Shown here in pieces: positions 9,309 to 18,127 of a stretch of DNA of 64,000 nucleotides; positions within the stretch are counted from its first letter, which is position 1; each line of letters starts with the position of its first letter. This DNA comes from Acinetobacter baumannii (lineage in GTDB: Bacteria; Pseudomonadota; Gammaproteobacteria; Pseudomonadales; Moraxellaceae): assembly GCF_016508585.1 (NCBI RefSeq), contig NZ_JADVOP010000010.1, forward strand, positions 1 to 64,000, in the 5' to 3' direction. The position numbers and the translations under genes are program-made. Below the pieces are notes generated by a model, which was not told where the DNA came from, did not search any database, and worked only from the letters and a program-made list of their open reading frames with translations.

Positions 9309-10739
9309 ATGCCGTCATCACCAATTCAAAATGATGCTCAAGTATCATCTAATTCCTCACCACTCAAACGAGCAATGAGTACTCGTCACCTGGTGATGAT
9401 TTCGCTTGGTGGTGCAATTGGTACAGGGCTTTTTTTGGGATCCGGTGAAGTGATTTCACAAACAGGTCCAATTGGCGCCATCCTCTCTTATATTCTGGGC
9501 GGTGTAATTGCATATATGGTCATGCTTTGCTTAGGCGAACTTGCTGTACATATGCCAGAATCGGGTTCCTTTGGTACTTATGCCCAACGATATATCGGTC
9601 CAGGTACAGGCTATACTGTCACATGGTTATATTGGCTTACTTGGTCAGCAACTTTAGGTACAGAATTCACCGCAGCCGCTTTATTGATGCAAGAATGGTT
9701 TCCACACATCTCGATGTGGTTATGGACAATTATTTTTGCAGCAATTGTATTTGGATTGAATATGAGTTCAACCAAATGGTTTGCTGAATCTGAGTTCTGG
9801 CTGTCATTGGTCAAAGTGATTACCGTCATTGCATTCATTCTTTTTGGTCTACTGGCGATCTTTGGTATTCTCAATTATCAAGGGCATCATGAAGCCCCGC
9901 TGTTCAGTAATTTAACGGCTGAAGGCTGGTTTCCTCAAGGCTTATTTCCTATTTTCACGACCATGTTAATCGTCAACTTTGCCTTTTCTGGCACTGAGTT
10001 GATTGGTGTTGCCGCAGGTGAAACTGAAGATCCGGCCAAAAATGTTCCTAAAGCCATCAATACTGCGATCTGGCGCTTGTTGATTTTCTTTGTCGGCACC
10101 ATCATTGTAATCAGCGCATTATTACCACATCAAATGGCAGGTTTACACGCTGAAGGAGTAAGCAGCAGCCCTTTCGTTACTGTATTTGATCATATCGGTA
10201 TTCCTTATGCTGAGGACATCATTCGCTTTGTAATCATTACTGCATTGCTGTCTGCAGCGAATTCAGGACTATTTGCCGCCTCACGAATGATGTGGTCACT
10301 GTCAGCAAAAAAACAACTTCCTGCAATATTCTCAAGAGTCAATGCGCGTGGTATTCCTTATATTGCAGTGATTGTAACGATGTTTGGTGCGTTACCAGGC
10401 TTACTTTCAGAACAATTTGCACCTGAAACTATTTTTAAAAATCTATTGGGTGTGGCTGCTTTCACCATGGTTGTGGTGTGGATGAGCATTTGTCTGAGCC
10501 AATTTAATTTTAGACGTCAATGGTATAAACAGGGTCACAGTAAAGCTGAGTTAGGTTTTGCCGCACCTTTGTTTCCGATCGTACCGATTTTGGGTTTTGT
10601 ATTCTGCTTAATTACCTGTATTAGTATGGTGTTTGATCCTGAAATGGTGGTTGGTTTTATCTGCTGTTTAATCTTTATCGCCATTTGTTACATCAGCTAT
10701 GCATTCTTATATAAATCTCAGCATGATTCGCAGTCTTAA
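9309..10739 (+). CDS. Amino-acid permease, AAT family (paralogue 2)
   Basis: The product is 476 aa from the ATG at 9309; an in-frame TTG 24 bp upstream would add eight residues that have no counterpart in paralogue 1, so ATG is preferred. It has about 12 membrane segments and the AAT signatures LGGAIGTGLFLGSGEVIS, LCLGELAVHMP and AAGETEDPAKNVPKAI. It is very similar to the product at 7123-8550, with long shared blocks such as IRFVIITALLS, so both arose by duplication. The substrate is not known; a basic amino acid or S-methylmethionine is plausible from family resemblance. A hairpin terminator follows at 10766. Confidence 0.9.
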   Translation: MPSSPIQNDAQVSSNSSPLKRAMSTRHLVMISLGGAIGTGLFLGSGEVISQTGPIGAILSYILGGVIAYMVMLCLGELAVHMPESGSFGTYAQRYIGPGTGYTVTWLYWLTWSATLGTEFTAAALLMQEWFPHISMWLWTIIFAAIVFGLNMSSTKWFAESEFWLSLVKVITVIAFILFGLLAIFGILNYQGHHEAPLFSNLTAEGWFPQGLFPIFTTMLIVNFAFSGTELIGVAAGETEDPAKNVPKAINTAIWRLLIFFVGTIIVISALLPHQMAGLHAEGVSSSPFVTVFDHIGIPYAEDIIRFVIITALLSAANSGLFAASRMMWSLSAKKQLPAIFSRVNARGIPYIAVIVTMFGALPGLLSEQFAPETIFKNLLGVAAFTMVVVWMSICLSQFNFRRQWYKQGHSKAELGFAAPLFPIVPILGFVFCLITCISMVFDPEMVVGFICCLIFIAICYISYAFLYKSQHDSQS

Positions 10740-10765
10740 ATAAAATACTGCCAGTATTTCAAATC

Positions 10766-10793
10766 AAAAGTGTGGCAATTGCTACACTTTTTG
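10766..10793 (+). terminator. Terminator of permease paralogue 2
   Basis: AAAAGTGT ... ACACTTTTT hairpin with inner GC..GC pairing and loop AATT, about 27 bp after the stop codon. Confidence 0.75.
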
Positions 10794-10868
10794 TACATTT
10801 AGAGATAGTCAAAAAAGCTTTAAGCTCGTAAATTAAATTTATAAATCTTGTGTTTGATCGCAGCAGCA

Positions 10869-11753
10869 ATGAAAATTATTTTTATTCATGGCATGAATCA
10901 ACAAAATTATAATGCTGATAATTTAAAACAACATTGGCTTGATATTTTTCAACAGGGTATCAACGAACTTAAACTTGTTATTTCTGTCAGCGATCTTGAT
11001 ATCAGTCTGCCCTTTTATGGAGATTTGATCACCAAACATCAACTCAGTAATCGCTTTGATCTGGATGCTTTCCTGCCTAAGTCATGGGTCAATCTGCATT
11101 TTCATAAACACAGTGCGAGCACAGCGCCCACCGCCCCCAATACAATGCAGAGCATTCCAGTTTTACCTTACTTTATGCCCGAGCATGAGCTAAAACTGTC
11201 AAAACGGCTGTATTTAGTTTCTCAGCTCTTCAAAGACAAAGCATTAAAAGAATTTTCAGTAATTTTAAATAACTTTCCCAAACTGCATGAAAGTCTAATC
11301 CATAAGTTTTTGATCGAAACCTATTTATACTTGGCCAATCCTCAATTTATGGATGAAGTCCATCAACGAATTTTAGCAAGCTTAGAAGCAGATCAGACAC
11401 ATCTCATCGTTGCACATTCCCTAGGGACCGTGATTGCGTATAACCTTTTACAGCAACTCTCCCCACGATATAAAATCCAACGCTTCATTACGTTGGGCTC
11501 TCCCTTGGCATTTAAAGTCATTCAGTCCAGACTGACACCCCCGATTCAAAGCCCCGCTTGCTTAAATGGAGATTGGCATAATTTTTACTCTCCAGATGAC
11601 TTCCTCACGGCTTTTCCCTTGGTCAATGCACCATTTGACTTTCAGCCTGCCATTTTAAATACGTCTATTTCAACTTTTATCCATTCTCCCCACCAGATTG
11701 CCGGCTATTTACAGCATCCTGCCGTGATTAAGAATATAGTAGACGCACTTTAA
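10869..11753 (+). CDS. Alpha/beta-hydrolase fold protein
   Basis: The product is 294 aa from the ATG at 10869; an upstream in-frame TTG (10848) is less likely because the fold begins MKIIFIHGMNQQ. The HGMNQQ oxyanion-type loop and the nucleophile elbow AHSLGT (about residues 180-185) mark an alpha/beta hydrolase, probably with lipase/esterase-like chemistry. FITLGSPLAF is a typical following strand, and SPDDFLTAFPLVNAP carries a possible acidic residue. No signal peptide is seen, so it should be cytoplasmic. The substrate is unknown. It lies between permease paralogue 2 and tRNA-Glu copies 3 and 4. Confidence 0.8.
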   Translation: MKIIFIHGMNQQNYNADNLKQHWLDIFQQGINELKLVISVSDLDISLPFYGDLITKHQLSNRFDLDAFLPKSWVNLHFHKHSASTAPTAPNTMQSIPVLPYFMPEHELKLSKRLYLVSQLFKDKALKEFSVILNNFPKLHESLIHKFLIETYLYLANPQFMDEVHQRILASLEADQTHLIVAHSLGTVIAYNLLQQLSPRYKIQRFITLGSPLAFKVIQSRLTPPIQSPACLNGDWHNFYSPDDFLTAFPLVNAPFDFQPAILNTSISTFIHSPHQIAGYLQHPAVIKNIVDAL

Positions 11754-11854
11754 ATATCATCAGCACAATTCAATGGATAGTTTTGCTCTTTTTGTGTTAT
11801 TGCTTTGTTTTTATACATATAAATCAAGTTTTCAATTTTATTGCAGAAAAAGGT

Positions 11855-11883
11855 TTGACACATCCCTGTATTCACCCTAATAT
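11855..11883 (+). promoter_or_regulatory. Sigma-70 promoter of tRNA-Glu copies 3 and 4
   Basis: TTGACA (11855-11860), 17-bp spacer and TAATAT (11878-11883). The following bases TACGC also match those after the promoter at 8853, supporting common descent. Confidence 0.85.
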
Positions 11884-11900
11884 ACGCCCACCTCTGAAAC

Positions 11901-11976
11901 GACCCTATCGTCTAGAGGCCTAGGACATCGCCCTTTCACGGCGGTAACCGGGGTTCGAATCCCCGTAGGGTCGCCA
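11901..11976 (+). tRNA. tRNA-Glu (TTC), copy 3
   Basis: 76-nt gene identical to the other three tRNA-Glu copies, with encoded CCA. It is probably co-transcribed with copy 4, which begins 42 bp downstream. Confidence 0.97.
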
Positions 11977-12018
11977 TTAATACTATGGTTTTGTTTCAAG
12001 TGTTTGCCTCAATTTATT

Positions 12019-12094
12019 GACCCTATCGTCTAGAGGCCTAGGACATCGCCCTTTCACGGCGGTAACCGGGGTTCGAATCCCCGTAGGGTCGCCA
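12019..12094 (+). tRNA. tRNA-Glu (TTC), copy 4
   Basis: 76-nt gene identical to the other copies. It has no promoter of its own in the 42-bp gap after copy 3, and a terminator follows at 12131. Confidence 0.97.
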
Positions 12095-12130
12095 CATTCG
12101 GGATTGTTTTTTCATAAAACGTCTCACAAA

Positions 12131-12165
12131 AAAACCTGAGCATCATGACTCAGGTTTTTTGTTTT
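12131..12165 (+). terminator. Terminator of the tRNA-Glu pair
   Basis: AAAACCTGAG ... CTCAGGTTTTTT hairpin, homologous to the one after tRNA-Glu copy 2. Confidence 0.85.
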
Positions 12166-12205
12166 CTGGCTGTTTAAATATCTTTATTTTGCCATCCTTG
12201 AAATC

Positions 12206-12605
12206 TTATCGTACATCGATCAATTGCTCTGAATTAAAGCATATACTGGATGCGATCACCATGTCATTCAATGGAATATGCTGACCATATCTTTGTTTCA
12301 TTAGCGCTTTGACACTTGGATGACCAAGATCAAAACTGGATAGTTTGTCCAAGAGTGCCACTTCTATTGCTAAAGCTTTTTTATACGTTTTACAAACCCA
12401 CTCTGAACAATAAACCGCATTGTCTGACCATTTTTCACCACAATCATCCCCATATGACTGTATGGTGACTGTGTGGCTCGCTGAATCACAAGGCTTTGGG
12501 TTGGTTTAGAGCTATGAAGATAATATCTCCTGTTTGATAAGTCGCGGCATAACCAAAAATGGGAGAAAATAATATCAATAAAACGCTCAATAGATTTAAG
12601 AACAT
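12206..12605 (-). pseudogene. Broken YiiX-type permuted papain-like hydrolase gene
   Basis: Three pieces in three different minus-strand frames line up with one YiiX/C92-type protein. Piece one (from the ATG at 12605) gives a signal peptide and YQTGDIIF. A frameshift near 12518 leads to piece two, KPTQSLVIQRATQ and SPYSHMGMIVVKNGQ, which includes the family's His motif. Piece two stops near 12370. Piece three gives SSFDLGHPSVKALMKQRYG and QHIPLNDMVIAS and ends at a stop at 12206. The middle of the protein, which in YiiX carries the catalytic Cys (YCSE-type motif), is missing. The gene is therefore both frameshifted and internally deleted, and cannot make an active enzyme. Confidence 0.75.
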
Positions 12606-12678
12606 CTTTTTCAATATTATTTTTAAGCATTGTGTGGTGAATTTAACAGAGATCGACAGGTTTACAAAATCGAGAATC

Positions 12679-12714
12679 AAACAAGGCAAAATAAATGCTT
12701 ATTTTGCCTTGTTT
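12679..12714 (-). terminator. Terminator of the solute-binding protein gene
   Basis: Perfect 16-bp inverted repeat (12679-12694 / 12699-12714) with a 4-base loop, about 55 bp past the stop codon of the minus-strand gene. Confidence 0.75.
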
Positions 12715-12768
12715 CAATCTTTTCTTTAACAACGGTTTTATTTCTGTGTATGAATAATGCTGGCTGCC

Positions 12769-14025
12769 TTATTCATCATTCAATGCACATTCAAAACTAC
12801 TCGGTGTTTGTCCACAGCGCACTTTTTTCAAGATCTTCATCATCGCAGGATCGTAAAAGCCTTCTTTGGTCATCTGAATACGTGCTTCACGCATAATCTT
12901 GATATAGCCAGGCTTGTCTGCTTCACGGATATCAAACCAATATTTATCCGGTACTTCTCTTTCAATTTTATCAACAAACTCAAATGCAGGACTGAGTTGT
13001 TTGGAAATCATTTCTCGCGCGATGGGTCCCATTCCTGCGGGGAATTTATTACGATGCATGATCAATGTTCCTGTCACTTGAATGAGCGGAAACTTGATAA
13101 TACCGCCAACCACATTGCCATTTTTATCCGTCATGCCCTTTTTCAACTCTAAAGGCTTAAACAACAATGCAGGACCAGCCATAATATCGACTTCTTTATT
13201 ATTAAACTTGCCACCCACCGTTAATAAGTCAACAGATACTGGTTGAGCACCTACATTTTGGACAAGCTTTTTCTGCGTTCCATCAAAATTCATGACAGCA
13301 ACTTTTTTACCTGCTGCCTTAGATAAAGTATCAATACGACGGTCATTGACCATGATGTAAGCAGCACCCAATGGCACAATCCCTACCACTTCATAATCGC
13401 GGTTGACCATTTTTGCATCATACTCTGGACGTGCAAGTAACTGAATCACGGTAGTCAATTGCTTGTAATTTTGGACAGCGCCAATGGCATCGATACTGCC
13501 AACAAATGGGTTGAATTGACGCGCTCGTATATTACTGATACCTGCCCCATCACAGCGTTTACTGCGAAAATCTTCAGTTAAGACACGCTCATCGGTATAG
13601 ACACGTAAGTTAATGTCTGTAGATGCTGTTTTCTTAAGTTTTGGATAATTTAAGTCAATATGCATCGACAGTTTGGTTGGGCGTGTAATTTTCATATCCA
13701 CACCGAATTCTTTGGCAATTTGAGTAATGCGTGGCAGTTCACTGATATAACTGGTGGCTTGTTCAAAAGCCTCACTATTCGCCCCATCGGGTGAAAATAC
13801 ACAGAGTGTGACGGTTTTAGGGATTTGTTGCCAAACTTTAGGATCATTCATCAACGTTTTAATTTTATTTTTTGAATGTGCTGAAAGTTCCAGATTTAAT
13901 TTAGGTGCCACAGCTGGCGCAGCATAAGTCATCACAGACAAACTACTGGTCAATGCAAATAGAGTTGCCTTCATCCATGCCCGTAACAGCATTCTACGAT
14001 GTGTATTCAGATTATCCTGCATCAC
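12769..14025 (-). CDS. Putative periplasmic solute-binding protein, ligand unknown
   Basis: The product is 418 aa with a signal peptide (hydrophobic core about residues 19-35, cleavage near AAPAVAP). The body has the look of an extracytoplasmic solute receptor: VTLCVFSPDGANSEAFEQA opens a first lobe, and AAYIMVNDRRI and VAVMNFDGTQKK fit the second lobe. I recall a family annotated as DUF6091/putative solute-binding protein in Acinetobacter; this is recollection, not a search. No membrane transporter subunits lie nearby, so if it is a transport receptor it is an orphan; a stress or regulatory role is equally possible. The gene stands alone with a strong terminator. Confidence 0.7.
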   Translation of the reverse strand: MMQDNLNTHRRMLLRAWMKATLFALTSSLSVMTYAAPAVAPKLNLELSAHSKNKIKTLMNDPKVWQQIPKTVTLCVFSPDGANSEAFEQATSYISELPRITQIAKEFGVDMKITRPTKLSMHIDLNYPKLKKTASTDINLRVYTDERVLTEDFRSKRCDGAGISNIRARQFNPFVGSIDAIGAVQNYKQLTTVIQLLARPEYDAKMVNRDYEVVGIVPLGAAYIMVNDRRIDTLSKAAGKKVAVMNFDGTQKKLVQNVGAQPVSVDLLTVGGKFNNKEVDIMAGPALLFKPLELKKGMTDKNGNVVGGIIKFPLIQVTGTLIMHRNKFPAGMGPIAREMISKQLSPAFEFVDKIEREVPDKYWFDIREADKPGYIKIMREARIQMTKEGFYDPAMMKILKKVRCGQTPSSFECALNDE

Positions 14026-14730
14026 TTTGTCCTATTTATATTCTTGTTGATCCATCATCACTCACGTGAATTCCTATTCAGCCTAATAGAAGTCTGAAAC
14101 TTTGCAATTGACTGTGTAAAATCCAACATTTGTCAAAAAAGATAGTTTATTGATCCCTGTCTAAATGATTATTTTAAGTTGATGTTTATCAGATAATTAG
14201 CAGGATTAGACCGATTTGTCCATTTATCGAAAAACTTTATAGGAGTTCAAGTATCTCCTCATCAAGAGTTGGTCATAATCCACAATATCAGTCTTAAACA
14301 CAAAATACGACAATCCATTACTCTGAGTTCGATAAAAATCCTTGATGAAATAGGATACTCGGAAACGTCATTCGCCACTGTACGAGGCAGAACTATTTTA
14401 TCAGGTATTGTTTCTGCGACTGATTAAATGTATTGCTGGTGGTTGACAAGTTTTGCAGTGAGCAGCGATGTCGCTGTGCAGGATGGTTACCCTTCTGGAG
14501 CTTTACTTCTCATCCCAAAACAAAAGTATGGCTAGCCGCAGGCAGATCCAAAAATTGGATGAAAACTCAGCAAGACTCTGCTGAGACTTATTGTTTTTCA
14601 ATAAGCTAAAGGTAGAGTTGCCTCGAACTCACATTATTAATCTCAGATCAATCGAAACTGTAAATTTATCAATTATGTTGCGATCCACTTCATTGTATAC
14701 TGTTTATAGTTTGGAACTAAACTTGAAAGC
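14026..14730. other. 705-bp intergenic region containing a structured RNA candidate
   Basis: No coding frame is apparent. The left part (to about 14320) holds the upstream region of the solute-binding gene. The right part (about 14325-14630) is rich in inverted repeats and is listed separately as a candidate 6S RNA. Confidence 0.5.
14383..14625 (+). ncRNA. Structured RNA upstream of 5-FCL gene, candidate 6S RNA
   Basis: In gammaproteobacteria the 6S RNA gene lies directly upstream of ygfA (5-formyl-THF cyclo-ligase), and this region sits there. Visible pairings include a closing stem GAGGCA (14385) / TGCCTC (14619), an inner GTTTTG / CAAAAC, and hairpins AGCGATGTCGCT, CTCAGCA..TGCTGAG and CTTATTG..CAATAAG. 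An outer GAGTTCGA / TCGAACTC pair could extend the RNA to about 14325-14630. The implied length (about 240-300 nt) exceeds the usual 180-190 nt of 6S, so ends and identity are uncertain. Confidence 0.4.
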
Positions 14731-15327
14731 ATGAATCAAAATTCACAACTGCGCAAAATCATCAGTCAGCAACGACGCAAGTTGAATTCACAGCAGCAAA
14801 AAATGATCGAGTTGCGGTGCTTGAAGCAATGTTTAAAGCATCCGAAATTTTTAAACGCGCAGAAAATCGGACTGTATTTAGATGCCTTTGGAGAAGTTAA
14901 AACCAAACGTCTGATTGAATATTGCTTGACTCAGGGTAAAAAGGTTTATTTACCCATGATCTGCAATATGAATAACCACCTGGTTTGGGTAAGAATTTCC
15001 TACCAGCAATATCAAAATAAACGTTTTTCATTGCATCGGCTGGGCATGCTAGAACCCATGGCAAGCCGTGGGAAGCATGTTTCTACACTGGATATTGTGA
15101 TTATGCCGCTATTGGCATGTGATATAAAAGGAACACGAATGGGAATGGGAGGTGGTTTTTATGATCGAACACTTGCTTCCGCTTTTCAACATCCGCATCG
15201 ATTAGGTTTGGCTCATGATTTTCAGTATCTACACACCGAATTAGAAAGAAATCCGTGGGATCAACCCCTCGATAGCCTGATCACACCCACAAAAACATAC
15301 TTTTTTAAACGCCAAATAGGTCAATAA
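14731..15327 (+). CDS. 5-formyltetrahydrofolate cyclo-ligase
   Basis: The product is 198 aa, typical for this enzyme (ygfA/fau in Escherichia coli), which converts 5-formyl-THF to 5,10-methenyl-THF using ATP. Visible motifs are the N-terminal RKIISQQRRKL substrate region, IGLYLDAFGEV, and the glycine-rich GTRMGMGGGFYDRTL ATP-binding motif. The LVWVRIS and LGMLEP strands follow the family pattern. Its position behind the structured RNA matches the conserved ssrS-ygfA order. Confidence 0.93.
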   Translation: MNQNSQLRKIISQQRRKLNSQQQKMIELRCLKQCLKHPKFLNAQKIGLYLDAFGEVKTKRLIEYCLTQGKKVYLPMICNMNNHLVWVRISYQQYQNKRFSLHRLGMLEPMASRGKHVSTLDIVIMPLLACDIKGTRMGMGGGFYDRTLASAFQHPHRLGLAHDFQYLHTELERNPWDQPLDSLITPTKTYFFKRQIGQ

Positions 15328-15462
15328 ATTCCTCCAGGCTTGATTGCAAATCAGATACTTGCGATTTTTTAATTTTTTTATTAAGTAAAGCCCTTGTAAT
15401 TTTTGAAATACACATCACTATAAAAAACATGGCAACACCGTTGTCACTCATTAGGAGTGCCC

Positions 15463-17892
15463 ATGTCTGAAATTATTATGAATCAAGAAAACTTAGAGCC
15501 ACAGGTTCCAAGTGTATTACCGCTGTTAGCGTTGCGTGACGTGGTGGTTTATCCACACATGCAAATTGCGCTATTTGTGGGTCGTGAAAAATCGATCAAT
15601 GCAGTTGATGTGGCTCGTAACAGTGACAATTTAGTATTTGTAGTTGCGCAAAAAGATTCGCTTACAGAAGAAATTGATCACGACAACCTATATCAATATG
15701 GTACTGTCGCTAAGATTGTACAAGTTGTAAACCATGAAAATGATGAAAACTGCATCAAAGTGCTCATTGAAGGTTTACACCGTTCTAAGCTGGTTGAGAT
15801 CATCGACAATGATGAATATTTATCGGCAGAACATGCGTTAAGTCCAATGACTGTATCGACAGACAAAGCTACACAAGCAACACGTGTAGATGAATTACGT
15901 GCGCTGTTTTCACAATATGCAGAAGCAAAATTACGTAATGCACGCGAGTTGATTGCAGCTGCCAACAAGATTGATGATTTACTGCAATTATTGTTCTTTG
16001 TTGCAACGCGTGTGCCTTTGAATATTGATGTTAAACAAAAATTCCTAGAACACGACGAATTTGAAGCACATTTACAAGAACTCATGACCTATTTGTTGCA
16101 ACAATCAGAAGAGCAACAAATTGAACAGACATTGCATGATTCTGTAAAACGTCAAATGGAAAAGAACCAACGTGAATACTTCCTCAATGAAAAGATGAAG
16201 GTCATTCAACGTGAACTTTCTGATATGAATGGCGGTGCAGAAGATGATGTTGCTGAAATAGAAAAACGTTTGGCAGAAGCTGATTTACCAGAACACGTCC
16301 GTAAAAAAGCTGAAAATGAATTCCGCAAGTTGAAAGCAATGCAACCGGCTTCAAGTGAAGCGGCTGTGGTACGTAACTATATCGAAGCGATCCTAGATAC
16401 GCCTTGGAATAAAGCCAGTAAAGTTAGCATTAACTTGGCAAAAGCTCAGGAAATCTTGGACACTGACCATTATGGTTTAGATGAAGTCAAAGAACGTATT
16501 GTTGAATACCTTGCCGTTCAGTCACGCGTGAAAAAACTTCGTGGTCCAATTCTGTGCTTGGTTGGTCCTCCTGGGGTAGGTAAAACTTCTCTGGGTGAAT
16601 CCATAGCGAAAGCTACTGGTCGTGAATTCGTTCGTATGGCACTGGGTGGTGTACGTGATGAAGCAGAAATTCGTGGTCACCGTCGTACTTATATCGGTGC
16701 GATGCCAGGTAAAATCGTGCAGTCTTTAACCAAAGTCGGTGTGAAGAATCCATTGTTCTTGCTCGATGAAATTGACAAAATGGCACAAGATTATCGTGGT
16801 GATCCGGCGTCTGCATTACTTGAAGTACTTGATCCATCACAGAACAGCAAATTTAATGATCATTATCTTGATCTTGACTTAGATTTGTCAGAAGTGATGT
16901 TCATCTGTACGGCCAACAGCATGAATATTCCAGAAGCGTTATTAGACCGTATGGAAGTGATTCGTTTACCTGGCTATACCGAAGACGAAAAAGTGAACAT
17001 TGCAGACCGTTATCTTGTTCCTAAAGCAATTAAGAACAATGGATTACGTGCTAAAGAACTGACTGTTCATGAAGAAGCGATTCGAGACATCGTGCGTCGT
17101 TATACACGTGAAGCTGGTGTACGTAGCCTAGAACGTGAAGTTTCAAAAATTGCGCGTAAAGTGGTCAAAGAGTCGGTAAGCAAGAAAGCCAAAAACTTGC
17201 ATATCGATGTCACCGCTGAAAACTTACCTGAATATTTAGGTGTACATAAGTTTGATTACGGCATGGCTGAAGAAGAAGCGCAAGTGGGTCGTGTCAATGG
17301 CTTGGCTTGGACATCTGTTGGTGGTGAGTTGTTAACCATTGAGGTTGCGGCAGTCAAAGGTAAAGGCAAATTCATTACTACCGGTTCACTCGGGGACGTA
17401 ATGAAAGAGTCGATTACAGCAGCAATGACTGTGGTTCGTACGCGTGCAGATGAATTAGGCATTGAAGCTTCTCGTTTTGAAGAGACCGATGTACACGTTC
17501 ACTTGCCTGAAGGTGCAACACCGAAAGATGGACCTTCAGCAGGTTTAGCTTTAACGACTGCTTTGGTTTCAGCATTTACAGGCATTGCAATTCGTCCTGA
17601 TATTGCCATGACGGGTGAAACCAGTCTGGGGGGTCGTGCAATGCGTATTGGTGGCTTGAAAGAGAAACTTTTAGCGGCACATCGTGGTGGTGTTAAACTG
17701 GTGTTTATCCCACAGGAAAACGTACGTGACTTGGCTGAAATTCCTCAAAATGTGAAAGATGGTTTAGAAATTAAAGCTGTGAAAAGTATCGATGAGATTC
17801 TTCCACTTGCTTTGGTTGAACAACCTACACCATTGGTCAAAGCACCGATTGTAAAAACAGTTGATGAAGGTAAAAAAGCTGCGCGTCATTAA
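15463..17892 (+). CDS. lon: ATP-dependent protease Lon
   Basis: The product is 809 aa from the ATG at 15463, which is preceded by TAGGAG; a GTG two codons upstream lies inside that ribosome site and is unlikely. Domains in order are the N-terminal substrate-binding domain (LLALRDVVVYPHM, about residues 15-205), a coiled-coil linker, the AAA+ module with Walker A GPPGVGKTSL and Walker B FLLDEIDK, and the C-terminal protease with the catalytic Ser in PKDGPSAGLAL and Lys in GGLKEKLLAAHRGG. Lon degrades misfolded and regulatory proteins in the cytoplasm. It is a single-gene unit with a strong terminator. I did not find a convincing heat-shock promoter upstream. Confidence 0.98.
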   Translation: MSEIIMNQENLEPQVPSVLPLLALRDVVVYPHMQIALFVGREKSINAVDVARNSDNLVFVVAQKDSLTEEIDHDNLYQYGTVAKIVQVVNHENDENCIKVLIEGLHRSKLVEIIDNDEYLSAEHALSPMTVSTDKATQATRVDELRALFSQYAEAKLRNARELIAAANKIDDLLQLLFFVATRVPLNIDVKQKFLEHDEFEAHLQELMTYLLQQSEEQQIEQTLHDSVKRQMEKNQREYFLNEKMKVIQRELSDMNGGAEDDVAEIEKRLAEADLPEHVRKKAENEFRKLKAMQPASSEAAVVRNYIEAILDTPWNKASKVSINLAKAQEILDTDHYGLDEVKERIVEYLAVQSRVKKLRGPILCLVGPPGVGKTSLGESIAKATGREFVRMALGGVRDEAEIRGHRRTYIGAMPGKIVQSLTKVGVKNPLFLLDEIDKMAQDYRGDPASALLEVLDPSQNSKFNDHYLDLDLDLSEVMFICTANSMNIPEALLDRMEVIRLPGYTEDEKVNIADRYLVPKAIKNNGLRAKELTVHEEAIRDIVRRYTREAGVRSLEREVSKIARKVVKESVSKKAKNLHIDVTAENLPEYLGVHKFDYGMAEEEAQVGRVNGLAWTSVGGELLTIEVAAVKGKGKFITTGSLGDVMKESITAAMTVVRTRADELGIEASRFEETDVHVHLPEGATPKDGPSAGLALTTALVSAFTGIAIRPDIAMTGETSLGGRAMRIGGLKEKLLAAHRGGVKLVFIPQENVRDLAEIPQNVKDGLEIKAVKSIDEILPLALVEQPTPLVKAPIVKTVDEGKKAARH

Positions 17893-17920
17893 TCTTGGCG
17901 CTGCAACAATTCAGAAAAGA

Positions 17921-17943
17921 GAATGCTTCGGCATTCTTTTTTT
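17921..17943 (+). terminator. Terminator of lon
   Basis: GAATGC-TTCG-GCATTC hairpin with a stable TTCG tetraloop and a T-run, about 30 bp past the stop codon. Confidence 0.95.
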
Positions 17944-18127
17944 GTTTAGCGATCAGTAAAAACAAACCTGCTTACAAAATACAGCTGTACAACATTTAAG
18001 TTTGTCATAAGCTAATCACAATAAAGTCTAAAAATAATATTTGCTGGCTGAGCTCGATTGTATCGACCCAAGCAAACTGCCAACGAATGGTTTAATACAT
18101 ATAACAGTAAAACAAAAGGACACCATC

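Noticed and set aside
12370-12689. Two overlapping short minus-strand frames as separate small proteins
   Set aside because: They are adjacent fragments of one decayed YiiX-type gene, each holding part of the same family pattern, and neither is a complete protein.
12630-13152. Plus-strand frames opposite the solute-binding gene
   Set aside because: They lie antisense to a well-supported gene with a signal peptide, lack ribosome sites and show no family pattern.
14281-14630. Structured region as tmRNA
   Set aside because: There is no tRNA-Ala-like end, no CCA and no tag-peptide frame, although smpB is present elsewhere in the window.
15328-15456. Heat-shock promoter before lon
   Set aside because: CTTGTAA and TTGAAA occur, but no CCCCAT-like element lies at a suitable distance.
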